Below, piece by piece: positions 7,508-17,750 of a DNA stretch of 64,000 nt. The translations under genes were made by a program, and so were the position numbers. Under the pieces are notes generated by a model that saw nothing but the letters and a program-made list of their open reading frames with translations, was not told the DNA's origin and did not search any database. Origin of the DNA: Cupriavidus necator (GTDB taxonomy: Bacteria > Pseudomonadota > Gammaproteobacteria > Burkholderiales > Burkholderiaceae); contig CP074386.1 of assembly GCA_022041995.1 (NCBI GenBank), positions 62,001 to 126,000 on the forward strand, in the 5' to 3' direction. Positions within the stretch are counted from its first letter, which is position 1; each line of letters begins with the position of its first letter.

Positions 7508-9176
7508 TCAGGCCGTGAACGCCTGCCCAAACTGCCTTGCCCGCTTGACGTCGTCGCTGTGGAGATAGATCGACGCCAAATCGACGCATGGCGCAAGTTA
7601 TCGCGCACGGCGCTCAGCTCGACGCCCTTGGCCAGCGCGTGCGTTGCATGGGTATGCCGCATCCAATGCGGCGTGGCACGGCGGAGCTTCTCGGTCAGCG
7701 GTGGGTGGTCGCTGGCCAAGCTGTCTGCGGCCAACCGGAAAAATCGGCGCATGACCTCCCAAAGCCGTAGCGCCGTGATGCCGGTCTCGCTTCCGTCCAC
7801 GCTACCGACCAGTGGCGTGGACGGCTCCCAGCGGGCGCGGCTGATCGGTAAGCCGCGCTCCTGCAGATAGCGATCGAGCGCGACGCGCGCCAGCGGCGTC
7901 AGGGTAACCTTGGCTGGCTTGCCGCCCTTGCCAACGACATGCAGCCAGTGATCGCCGGCGGCATCCACCTCGACATTGCGCAACATCGCCTGGGTCAGTT
8001 CGCTGATCCGCAGTCCTGTGGCATAGCCGAAGTCCAGCAGGAAGCGCAACCGTTGCGCCGCCGGTGCTTCCCATCCGTACGACCATTCGAGCCCGTTCGC
8101 GATGGCCCGCACCAGCAGCCATTCCCCTTCGGTGAAGGCGTGGGTCGTGGCCACCGCCTTTGCGTGCTGGCTGCCTCGCACTTTGATGCCGGCAAAGGGA
8201 TTGGCCATGACATAGCGCTGCTCGACGAGCCAGCGGAACATGGCGCTGAGCACGGCGAGCGCCTGCGCCACCGAACGGGCCGACAGATTACCCGCAAACG
8301 GCCGCCAGTCCGGCGCCGTGCGCGGCCGCGGCGGCCCGACCCAGCGCTCACGCGGCGACGGCTTGCGCAGGAAGGCGCGGTAGTCCGTCGCATCCTTGGT
8401 GGTCAGCGAGGACAGTGCCTTGCCTCGCGCGACAATGGCCCACAGGATCAGCCGTTCCGCCTCCTTGCGGTAGGCGCGTTGGGTAGCCGGGGTTTCGTGC
8501 AGGGCGAGCCAGGCCTGGATGGCATCGTAGTCGTTGTCCGCGCCCAGGATGCAACTGGAAGCGGGCGCGCGGTACGCCCCGGCGGAACCATCAACGTCCT
8601 GCGGCACGCGCAGGATCTCCCACGGGGCGACATCCGACCGCTGCCCGGCAACGACCAGCGCGCGGGCCCGTTCCGTGAGTGCCGGGTGCGCGGCGAAGAA
8701 AGCCTCGATGCGCCGGGCACTGGCTGGGCCGAGCCCCGGGATCGCGGCCCACCACTGCCGCCGGCGCGGTATCCGCACAGTAAGATCGGCTAGGGTATGG
8801 ATCCCTGCAGCGTGCAAGGCATCGACCGCGCGTGCCGGCAGCCAGCGAGTGAGCTCGTCGCTGATCTGCGGCGTGGGACGGGGCAGTGTGCGCAGTTGCT
8901 CGACCGCCTGCGTCGCGGCCTTGGCATGGTGCTGACGTTGAGCAGTCGGGCATTCGAACAGCGTCGCCAGATCGGGCCGCTGGCGTTGGCGGGCGTACTG
9001 GGCGAGTTGCCGCCGGATCTGCCCGATGAGGCCACGGGCAGACTGGCCGGGCTCGAGACGATCTGCAAGAAAGCGCGCGGCAGCCTGTCGAGAGGATGCC
9101 CCTCGTACCAGGCGCGCAGGGCGGCCAGTGCCGCGATGTCCGGGAAGCCGTCGAGGGTGGGCAGGTGTCGGGGCAT
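7508..9176 (-). pseudogene. tyrosine recombinase (phage integrase family) with N-terminal helix-hairpin region, two frameshifts
   Basis: The protein should be about 555 residues. It starts MPRHLPTLDGFPD (ATG 9176) and changes frame near 9105. It runs through a helix-hairpin-helix-like segment (IPGLGPASARRIEAFF), a SAM-like core-binding domain and the catalytic domain, where ATGLRISEL gives the first Arg and HWMRHTHATH the HxxR motif. A second frame change near 7575 puts the catalytic Tyr (IYLHSDD in the homologous frame) and the stop (7508) out of reach. A close homologue lies at 16297-17591. Inside a Tn4652-like transposon it might have served as a cointegrate resolvase, but it could equally be an integrase of an older island. 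Confidence 0.75.
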
Positions 9177-9230
9177 TTCGACAGAAGAGAGTTTGGTACA
9201 CAAATGATAGTATAAAGATAATAATGCTCA

Positions 9231-10322
9231 GGGGTATCCATTTAACCGGCGCTATTCCATACTTCGAGCATGGAGCTTCCAACCGCAGACATTGACTACC
9301 CTCGTTCCTTCGGTGAATTCCAGACATGGTTTCAGTCCGATGCTGACTGCCTGGATTACCTGGAATGGCTGCGCTGGCCGACCGGATTCGTCTGTCCGGC
9401 TTGCGGCCAAGCTGGCGGATGGCGACTCGGAGACGGGCGATACATGTGCACGCACTGTGACAACAGGACATCCGTGACAGCGGGGACCATCTTCGATCGA
9501 ACCCGTACGCCACTCACAGTTTGGTTCGCTGCTTGCTGGAACTTCGCCAGCGGCAAGGACGGAATCTCGGCCCTGAGTCTGAAGCGCTCTTTGCAGATCG
9601 GTTCCTATCAGACAGCCTGGGCTATGCTGCATCGGCTGCGATCAGCGTTGGTACGTCCCGATCGGGAACGCCTGCGCGGAAGGGTAGAGGTAGATGAAAC
9701 TTACATCGGTGGCATTGAGCCGGGGTTGGTCGGAGGACGCGCTCAAGGTAAGAAGGTGCTGACCTGTATTGCGGTCGAACTCTTGCAGCCCAGCGGATTC
9801 GGGCGCTGCCGTATGGCACCCATTGCAGACGCCTCGTCGGATTCACTGCAGGCATTCGTGTTAGCCAACGTGGAACCCGGGGCAACAGTGGTCACCGATG
9901 GTTGGCCGCCCTACCGGGGGTTGGAGCAGAAGGGCTACATCCATGAGCGTCGCAGCCAGCGCGCGAGGGGAAGACCCGGGCGCGCTCTTGCCGGGCGTAC
10001 ATCGAATTGCGTCCCTGGCAAAGCGCTGGCTGCTCGGGACCCACCAAGGAGCGGTGGACGCTGCGCACTTGCCCAGCTATCTCAACGAATTCGTGTTCCG
10101 CTTCAACCGCCGACGTTCGCGCAGCCGCGGGCTGTTGTTTTACCGGATCTTGGAACTGGCTGTTGCTCATGACCCCGTGCGCTACCAAGACCTGACGCGC
10201 AAAAAGAGTCCTAAGGCCGTGCGTCCGACGCCACCCAAGAAGCGTGGACATCCTCCCAGTCTCGATCGCCCCCGGCAGAACCGGCCATGGAGGCGTGTGG
10301 ACTCCGGTTAAATGGATACCCC
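9231..10322 (+). mobile_element. IS1595-family insertion sequence
   Basis: It is bounded by perfect 19-bp inverted repeats (GGGGTATCCATTTAACCGG at 9231-9249 and its complement at 10304-10322). It sits 55 bp upstream of the recombinase start. No direct target duplication is visible on the flanks. Confidence 0.85.
9270..10311 (+). pseudogene. IS1595-family transposase, frameshifted
   Basis: The N-terminal zinc ribbon (CPACGQ at about 43-48 and CTHCDN about 21 residues later) and the ISXO2-like DDE core with VEVDETYIGG and VVTDGWPPY are in the first frame (9270 to about 9960). The C-terminal part, with the conserved Asn and Arg of YLNEFVFRFNRRRSR, is in another frame (about 9970-10311). A single-base change near 9955-9980 separates them, so no full-length transposase is made. 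Confidence 0.85.
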
Positions 10323-10390
10323 AAATACCCATTATCTCTGTACCAACGAAGAAAACCATTCTCATTGACTTGTGTCGATACACTGATTGG

Positions 10391-11596
10391 TCAGAGGGCC
10401 GGCAAGACCTTGCTGACGAAGTCGGTCTGCGGAGAAATCCTGGTAGCCAACTGACGGATTTGTTCCCGAACGGCTTCGGGATCGACGCCAGCATGGCCGG
10501 CGGCCTGCAGGGTAGCTCGGCTTGCATCGAGCACATCAATTCCCGTGATTTCGTAGCCGTAGCCCTGCGAAATCCAGTGCAACGCCGCCATCCCAGCGGC
10601 CATGGCGAACGCTGGCTGCTTCTGCGCAAAATCCCTGGCCGCGCGCGTCAGCGTGCGTGGATCGGTCGGACTGGTGTTGGCCAACTCGATGGCAAGGTCG
10701 AACAAACCAGCATCCTTGGCCGCGGCAAACCACTTGCCCGGCGCTTCGGGCGACTGGGCGATCAGATCACGCAGGATTGTTTCTTGCCCCTTGTGCGGAT
10801 ACTTCCTGGCGATCGCCCGGAAGGTCGCCAAGTAGGTTGTGCCCCGGTTGGCTTCATGCGCATAGCGCTGGTAGGCCTCGTCGGCAAGACCCGATGACAG
10901 CAGGATTTCTTCGCAGGCCTTGGCAATCAGCCCGTCCGGGCTGTTCAGACCGCGCGATGCCTCCGCGTAGGCGATGGCTTCGGCTTTCCTGCCCATCGCA
11001 ATTAGCGCCTTGACGGCCCACTGCCGGTCATGCCACCCCTTGAAGGGGGCGCTGTCCACCAGCGCGATCAACTGCGCATGCCGATCTGCTGCATACAGCG
11101 AAGCCAGGCAGATCGAGGTTCCCGCGAAATAGCCGCCGGCACGCTCGCTCCAGATATGCTCCACCAGAGGCAGAAACCGGTCCGCCCACGTGTTTGCGAT
11201 CTCTGGGGTCACGCAAAGCCGGTCCCAGTCTTCGCCCAATGCCTCGATATAGGGAACGCCTTGATCCTGGATCGCTTCCCAGAGACGCTCGAGCCAACGC
11301 TCACGGGTTTTGGTATCGACCGGCGCGGCGGCAATGACCGGTACCAGCACCTCAATGGCTCGGTTCACCGCGGTGCCGAGCGCCCCGGAAGAGCTATCGA
11401 CGTGTTCCAGCGCGGGCGAAACCTTCTCCAGGAACATGACAGCCCCTTCGGCCGCGAGGACCGCATCGGTACGCGCGACCTGCTTGATTTCAGCGAGAGC
11501 TTCCTTGATGCGCTGGATGGGCGCATCCGAGCGCCAGCCGAACGCATGGCGACGAAAGCGTGGAAAGAATTGCCACTTGTGGGCGCCTTGCTTCAT
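10391..11596 (-). CDS. 401-residue helical-repeat protein of the transposon, unknown function
   Basis: The protein is almost entirely alpha-helical with Ala-rich TPR-like pairs (for example WAVKALIAMGRKAEAIAYAEA at about 190-210) and no obvious catalytic motif. Its ATG overlaps the stop of the tnpC-like gene (ATGA at 11593-11596), so it belongs to the tnpA-tnpC transcription unit and is probably a passenger or accessory gene. There is no signal peptide. I do not recognise the family. Confidence 0.6.
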   Translation of the reverse strand: MKQGAHKWQFFPRFRRHAFGWRSDAPIQRIKEALAEIKQVARTDAVLAAEGAVMFLEKVSPALEHVDSSSGALGTAVNRAIEVLVPVIAAAPVDTKTRERWLERLWEAIQDQGVPYIEALGEDWDRLCVTPEIANTWADRFLPLVEHIWSERAGGYFAGTSICLASLYAADRHAQLIALVDSAPFKGWHDRQWAVKALIAMGRKAEAIAYAEASRGLNSPDGLIAKACEEILLSSGLADEAYQRYAHEANRGTTYLATFRAIARKYPHKGQETILRDLIAQSPEAPGKWFAAAKDAGLFDLAIELANTSPTDPRTLTRAARDFAQKQPAFAMAAGMAALHWISQGYGYEITGIDVLDASRATLQAAGHAGVDPEAVREQIRQLATRISPQTDFVSKVLPAL

Positions 11597-11900
11597 ATTG
11601 AATCGTCGTAATCGTCGTCTGTTTTGGACCGCAAATCCTGCAGGGGACGCAGCGCGACGATCATCCGGTCGAGCATCATCACCCAGTCTTCCAGTTCCTC
11701 AATGACACAATCGGCTTGTTCCACCAGTGTCAGATCGTCGGTCGAATACGACAGGCTCGCGCCATTGATCACGGTATGCGCCATGCCATGCAAGCGCAGC
11801 AGATCGTCGCGCAGCCCATCCGGTCCGCAGCGAGCTCGAAGCGAGTCGAATTGATCCACCGCTTGTTGGATGACTAGGGCAATGCTGATCAAGTCCTCCG

Positions 11901-13026
11901 ATTCGTGAGAAGGCGCGTTATTTGAAGAATCACGAGCGCGAAGAGATGAACATGAAGCAGATGACGTTGGCAGCGGGTGCAGATCAATGTGCAGGTTTCG
12001 AGCAACACCGCAAGCCAACGCGACGTGAGGAGTTTCTGGCGACGATGGAGCGGATCGTACCGTGGGCGGCATTGTGCGCCGTGATTGAGCCGTACTATCC
12101 GAAGGCAGGCAATGGCCGGCGGCCCATTGGTCTGGAGCGGATGCTGCGCATCCACTTTCTGCAGCACTGGTTCAACCTGGCAGATCTGGCTTGCGAGGAG
12201 GCCCTGTATGACAGCGCCAGCCTGCGCCGCTTCGTAGGAATTGACCTGGGTCGTGAGCCCGTGCCGGACGCCACCACAGTATTGAAGTTTCGGCGGCTGC
12301 TGGAGAAACATCAGCTTGCCGAACGGCTGTTCGCGGAAGTTGGCCGACTCCTGCAAGACAATGGCGTGAAGCTGAAGACCGGCACCATTGTCGATGCCAC
12401 GATCATTGGTGCGCCCAGCTCGACGAAGAATGAAGAGAAGTCGCGAGACCCCGAGATGCATCAGACCCGCAAAGGCCAGCAGTGGTACTTTGGCATGAAG
12501 CTGCACATTGGCGTGGATAGTCAAAGCGGGTTGGCTCATTCCGCGGTGGTGACGCCGGCCAACGTTCACGACAAGCATGCGCTGCCCCAGCTACTGCATG
12601 GGGAGGAGCGGCGTGTCTACGGTGATAGCGCATACGCCAGTCAGCAGGAGCTGATCGCATCGAAGGCGCCGCACGCCAAGGACTTCACCAATCAGCGGAC
12701 CCGCAGGAACGGGGAGATTGACGAAGTGCAACGCGGGAAGAACCGTAACAAATCGAAGATCCGGGCCCGGGTTGAACATGTCTTCGCCGTGGTTAAGCGC
12801 CTGTGGGGCTTCACGAAAGTCCGCTACCGTGGCCTGAAGAAGAATGCCGGCCGTGCCTTCACGGCGCTGGCGCTGGCCAATCTCTACTTGAGTCGAGGGC
12901 ATCTGATGGGAGCAGTCCGCCCGTAAAGGGCGAATGCGGGGCGGGCGCCCCGCCAACACACCCCAATTGGGGGCGCGCGAAGGCAAATTCTCGTCGCCAC
13001 AGCTATTTTTCCGGCCGAACGGGCTC
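11901..13026 (+). mobile_element. IS5-family insertion sequence (inside tnpC)
   Basis: The borders are set by the shared octamer TTGATCAG on the flanks. The outer bases at both ends contain a CCG(A)TTCG sequence in inverted orientation, so the ends are approximate. It carries one intact transposase gene. Confidence 0.6.
11952..12926 (+). CDS. IS5-family transposase
   Basis: This protein of about 324 residues has the IS5-group layout: an N-terminal RREEFLATMERIVPWA segment, the DUF772-like region (GLERMLRIHFLQHW), and a DDE core with Asp in IVDATII, Asp in VYGDSAY and Glu in RARVEHVF. The start was placed at the Met that lines up with the N-terminus of the second IS5 transposase in the window (MKQMTLAAG against MQQISFASA). 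Intact. Confidence 0.85.
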   Translation: MKQMTLAAGADQCAGFEQHRKPTRREEFLATMERIVPWAALCAVIEPYYPKAGNGRRPIGLERMLRIHFLQHWFNLADLACEEALYDSASLRRFVGIDLGREPVPDATTVLKFRRLLEKHQLAERLFAEVGRLLQDNGVKLKTGTIVDATIIGAPSSTKNEEKSRDPEMHQTRKGQQWYFGMKLHIGVDSQSGLAHSAVVTPANVHDKHALPQLLHGEERRVYGDSAYASQQELIASKAPHAKDFTNQRTRRNGEIDEVQRGKNRNKSKIRARVEHVFAVVKRLWGFTKVRYRGLKKNAGRAFTALALANLYLSRGHLMGAVRP

Positions 13027-13144
13027 CTGATCAACCTGCGTCACTCAATTTACCCAGCTTGTTCAGCGTAGCCCTAGGGTATCGTAGCGCTGCTGCAACG
13101 ACTGCAACGCGTCGGCATCGACGACGCCGTAGGGGGTCTCGATA

Positions 13145-16142
13145 TCAGGCATGGCGTTTGGGCCTCCGGATAGAATGGGCCGGCCCCGCGAACAGGCTGT
13201 CGCGAATCCAGCTCTCGATACGTTCGAAGTCAAGCTCGTATTTGCCAAAGCGCTCAGGTTGCTGGTGAGATAGGGGCTCAGGAAGGCGATATCGGGCGGA
13301 TTGACCGGGATGCCTTCCTTCACCATCGCCCGCAACGCCTGCATCATGTCGACCGTGTTCTGTAGGATCGCGGCCGAGGCCATCAGGTCGTTGTAGCGCA
13401 GGCGCTTCTGTTGTTCGTCCGGATCGTTAACCGGCAGCACGTCACCGCCAAACGAGAACCATTTGGCAAAACCATTATAGGACTCGACCTTGTTGGTGGT
13501 TGCGGTAATCTCCTGACGAAGTTCACCGCTGCCGATCCACTCGAGCAGGAAGATGGTGCGTATGACCTTGCCCAGTTCCTCCGCAGCCAAAGACAGCCGA
13601 TTCTTCGGGCTGGCCGCACCGAACCGGCGCAGCAGCAAGGGCGAAGACAGCGCGCCAGTCTGGATCGACAGCGTCAGTTGCATCAGATCCTGCCAATGCC
13701 GCTCGATGAGATCCCAGTCGACCGTTTCCGAAAACAGCGCGTCAATGTGCTGGTATTTCGTATCGGTATCCACCCGGTACAGCTTGAGATCCTGCCAGTT
13801 CCGAATGCGCGGCATCAACTTGATGCCCAGCAGGTGTGTGAAGGCGAAGACCGCCGCCGACTGAACCTGGGTGTCGGCATGAACGGTATCCGCCTCGACG
13901 CTCAGGCCTGCCTTGAGAAGGCCCTCGATGACGTAGATCGCCTCCCAGATGCCTGGCGGGATGAAATGCCGAAAAACCGCAATGTAGTTGTCGGCCACAT
14001 GCCGGTATGCCACCGCGCCCATCTTGCGGTACCGGAAGTGGTAACCGGCCAGCAGATTGTTGTCGTAGAAATCGTACTGGGTGCCGTCGGCCGCCACTGT
14101 CTTGCCGTCGCCCAGTGCTTGGGCAGATCCAATCGCAAATAAAGCTCGATCAGCTCGCGCTGCGCCGTTTCCAGCCGCTCCAGGCTCAGATGTCGCCGGT
14201 TGACGAACGACATCATGTGCGGCGTGATCTTGTCGCCCATGTGACGGGCCGCCTGGGTGGGCCCCAGATTACAGCCCATCGCGAAAATGGTCAGCAGGTA
14301 CCGCTCGGCAGCATTGCGGATCTTGGGATCGCTGCCGCTGAGCGGGCCGAAGTGCCGGGTGAATTGCGTCCAGTGCTCAATATTGGCCAGCACATCCAGC
14401 AGGTTACGCACCGGCATGCGTTTCATCAGCGCTTTTTGCAGGGCGACCGCGCTCTCTGGGACGGCCGTAGCCGCAGTACGACGCACCACCAACTCGCCCG
14501 CCCTGTTGATGATCACATGCTCGGACTTCTCCGGGAAGCGTTCGTCCAGTTGGCGGGCCGTGTCCGTCAGCCACTGACGCAGTTGGGCCACGAAGCCGGC
14601 GCCGCTGTCGGGCATGCCGAACTTCTCGCAGTAGCTTGGCAGACGCTGTTCACACTCGCTCCAGGGCAGCAGGTGATCCCGGTAGTCGGCGAAGGCGTCC
14701 GATCCAGCTACGCAAAGATCGCCGCTGCGCAGTTCCTTGGCCATATAGGACAGCACGCAGAGCTCCAGATAACGCCGGTTGGTCGGGGCACCCCCATCGA
14801 TCGGGCGGCGCACCAGCTTGCGCCAGCGTTCCGAGGCAAAGCTGATGTCAACGTCGACGGCAATCCATTCCCGGTGCAGCGACTCGCTCTCGAACACCGC
14901 GTCCAATGCCGTCAGCAAGGTTTGGGATTGCGTGGTCGATCCCCATGCCAGGGCTCGCGCCAGGCGTAACAGCACCGATCGATGCGCCTTGAAATGCCGC
15001 CACAGCAACGGAAGGTAGTTCTTGCCGCTGTAGGCCCGCACCTCGGCGCAGCTCTCGCGCAAGGGCTCGAGACTGCCTGTCGGCGCCAGATACTTGCGTA
15101 CCTGTGCGCCCAGCGCAGCGTCGTCCCCGTGATCGTCAACGATGTTGACAACCCCGTCGAGCAGGTCCACGAGGCTTTCCATCTGTTCACGCTGCCGCGC
15201 CTGGATGAGCGCGAGCTCTTCCTTGGCCCGCTTGTGGATAGCACCCACCCGGCGGATGAACATCTCGGCCAGATCGTCGCGGGCACGCACACGCATTTGA
15301 TGCAGCAGCGCTACGATCAGTGTATAGCGACGCTCGGGCAGCATCTCCTTCAGATTGGCCGCATCCAGGCTCATCGATTGCGATGACAGGGAGCGCAGCT
15401 TTGTGGCTGGCACGCCTTCCAGCGCACGACCGTAGTCCCCAAAGCCTTCGAGCCAGGTGAGATGTTCGATCAGCAAGGAGATGTGCTTGCGCGACGGCCG
15501 CAACGCGTAGCGCTTGATGGTGTTGTACGCGGTCTGGCGCTGACTGAATTCCCGCTTGAGGAGGCGGTCCAGTTGGGCCTTGTCGTCGTCCGTCAGGCGT
15601 CGCGCGACGCGCCGGAATAGCGCTGTTTGCGTGCGCGCATGGACTTGTTCCGCAATCGCGTCCAGCGTCGAGAACGCCGGCAGTTCGACCTGCTGCTGGA
15701 TCAGGCTGTCGATGGTGGCATTGATGATGTCCACCGACTGGTCCATGGCCTCGGCCGCTTCCCGTGCCGCACGCACGGCGACTTCATTGGCATCGGTGCC
15801 ATAGTAGGACTGGATGCCGAGAAACTCCCGAATCCCAGCGTAGTGGCGAAACAACGCGACCGACCGGGCCCTGTCGTAGCCAAACTCGACCTCCGCACCG
15901 ATGTCTGCGCTGGCTCGGACGTGATCAATGACAGCGACAGGAATGGAATCGAGGTTGGGGAAGTGGCGCATCTGCTGAAAGACCTTCAGCAGGACCAGCA
16001 GGCCCAGCCGCGAGGACTGCCCCCGCGCGTTTCGTCGCCCCCACTCCAGTTCTTCGATGTCGGGCGTATAGCAGGCCTGCAATTCCCCCGTCGAAAAGAC
16101 CCTGGGAAAGCGCGGATAGGCGGTACGTTCGACGGTGGCCAT
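13145..16142 (-). pseudogene. tnpA: Tn3-family TnpA transposase, two frameshifts
   Basis: The assembled product would be about 999 residues, the normal size for TnpA. The N-terminal DNA-binding half starts MATVERTAYPRFP (ATG 16142). The DDE region reads LLDVLANIEHWTQF, ADGTQYDFYDNN (catalytic Asp in VEADTVHADTQ) and TNKVESYNGFAKW (catalytic Glu). A missing G near 14125 breaks the frame after LPKHW. A second change near 13250 separates LTSNL from the true C-terminus ERFGKYELDFERIESW, which ends at 13145. The gene lies 109 bp inside the right terminal repeat, as usual for this family. As written it is inactive. Confidence 0.85.
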
Positions 16143-16250
16143 GCCGGACTGAGATCTCCAATGGGCCGGCCAGTGTAGCGGAAGAGTCGCTCGATAGAGG
16201 GCTCAGTCTTTTATAACAATCAGATCTATAGATTCGAATATATATAACTG

Positions 16251-16289
16251 GAAGGCTTATGATAGGAAGTCGGCCTTATCTTGGTCAGA
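16251..16289 (-). repeat. right terminal inverted repeat of the Tn3-family transposon
   Basis: Pairs with 7424-7462 (36 of 39 identical). The interval 16143-16250 between tnpA and this repeat is AT-rich and presumably holds the tnpA promoter. Confidence 0.7.
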
Positions 16290-16296
16290 CCCGCTG

Positions 16297-17591
16297 TCAG
16301 ACCTGACGGTACGCATCCCCCGCCGGCGAGGCTGGTGGAAAGCCATCGAGGGACTTGGCATGGCAGGGGCCCGCCAGGTGGAAGCCTTCTTTGCCGCCCA
16401 TCCGCAGCTCACCGAGCGTGCCCGCGCCCTGATCATCGTCGCCCAGCCAAGCGGCATCGTGCCATGGGAACAATTGCATCTGCCGGGCGAGATCGACGGC
16501 TCGCGGGGCAGTTTCCGGGCCCCGCGCAACGCCTGCACGCTGAATGCGACCAACGACTACGAGGCCGTGCAGGCCTGGCTGGCACTGCACGAGACGGTCG
16601 CCACGCAGCGCGCCTATCGCAAGGAAGCCGAGCGGCTGATCCTGTGGGCCATCGTCGAGCGCGGGCGTGCGCTGTCATCCCTGACAACGGACGACGCGAT
16701 CGCGTACCGGGCTTTCGTCAGGCGCCCGACCCCGCGTGAGCGTTGGGTGGGGCCGCCACGGCCGCGCGACTCGGTGGAGTGGCGACCGTTCTCTGGTGGC
16801 CTGTCGGCACGCTCGGCAGCGTATGCGCTGACGGTGCTCTCAGCGCTGTTCCGGTGGCTCATCGAGCAGCGCTATCTGTTGGCCAACCCCTTCGCCGGCG
16901 TCAAGGTACGCGGCCACGCCTCGCGGCCCGCGCTGGATACGGCTCGGGGCTTTACCGAAGGCGAATGGCTGCTGCTGCGAGCCATTGCGGACGGCCTGGA
17001 GTGGTCCTATGGCTGGTCTGAGCCGGCGGCGCAGCGCCTGCGCTTCATGCTCGACTTCGGCTATGCTACGGGCCTGCGCGCAAGCGAACTGGTCAGCGCC
17101 GTCCTAGGTAACGTCCGCCTCGACGAGCACGGTGACCACTGGCTGCATTTGGTTGGCAAAGGTGGCAAGCCTGGTAAGGTGGCCTTGCCGCCGCTCGCGC
17201 ATACGGCTCTAGACCATTACTTGGCACAGCGGCAACTGCCAGTCAGCCGGGAGCGGTGGAATCCGAAGACGCCCCTGGTGGGCAGTCTGGGGGAAGACGG
17301 CAATGCCGGTATCACTGGCCCTCATCTTTGGCGCGTGTTGCGAAGATTCTTTGCGCAGGCCGCGGACGCCATTGAGGCCGATCACCCGGTCGCCGCCGAA
17401 AAGCTGCGCCGTGCCACGCCCCATTGGATGCGGCACAGTCATGCCAGCCATGCGTTGGCCCGGGGGCCCAGCTCACCGCAGTGCGCGACAACCTGCGCCA
17501 TGCGTCGATCGCCACGACATCGATGTATTTGCATGGCGATGAGCTTGAACGGGCGAGGCAGATGCGACAGGCCTTCGCGGCCCGAAAATGA
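16297..17591 (+). pseudogene. second tyrosine recombinase, 5'-truncated and frameshifted
   Basis: It is homologous to the recombinase at 7508-9176 over the whole length that remains. It begins abruptly at DLTVRIPRRR next to the Tn3 repeat, so about the first 200 residues are missing. ATGLRASEL and HWMRHSHASHALA give the Arg and HxxR catalytic motifs. A frame change near 17462 in a G/C run moves the end (VRDNLRHASIATTSMYLHGDE, with the catalytic Tyr) into another frame ending at TGA 17589-17591. The Tn3 insertion probably cut it off. Confidence 0.75.
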
Positions 17592-17750
17592 GGACGTCTG
17601 GTGAAAGTCCGCCGGCTTAACGAACGTAAAATCCTAGAATCCGTTTCTTGAGGGCACCCCGATCACCGCGGCAGTTCGCACAGTACACCTCGGCAGCTTG
17701 GCTGATGGGGGATTTTGCACTCGCACTTGGTGGCACTCCCTGCGACTAGC

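Larger units (their letters stand above)
11593..13158 (-). pseudogene. tnpC: tnpC-like regulator of Tn3 transposition, split by IS5
   Basis: The C-terminal part (about 11900-11593) reads VDQFDSLRAR ... DDLLRLHGMAHTVINGAS, the characteristic core of TnpC, the post-transcriptional regulator of TnpA in Tn4652-like elements. A candidate N-terminus (MPDIETPYGVVDADAL) starts at 13158-13150 and overlaps the end of tnpA. Between them lies an IS5 element, and the octamer TTGATCAG occurs on both flanks as a possible target duplication. Small frame irregularities remain at the N-terminal junction. The identity of the C-terminal half is firm; the assignment of the N-terminal piece is an inference. Confidence 0.6.
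7424..16289. mobile_element. Tn3-family (Tn4652-like) transposon, 8.9 kb, with nested insertions
   Basis: The ends are 39-bp inverted repeats at 7424-7462 and 16251-16289 that differ at only three positions; both begin TCTGACCAAGATAAGG when read inward. A TnpA-type transposase lies 109 bp inside the right end. Inside are a tyrosine recombinase, an IS1595 element, a 401-residue helical protein, a tnpC-like gene and an IS5 element. Most of its genes carry frame disruptions, so it is probably immobile on its own. Confidence 0.65.

Noticed and set aside
7234..9513. 759-codon minus-strand frame treated as one protein
   Set aside because: It reads through the IS1595 left end and past the recombinase; only the middle is a real gene, with frame changes at both ends.
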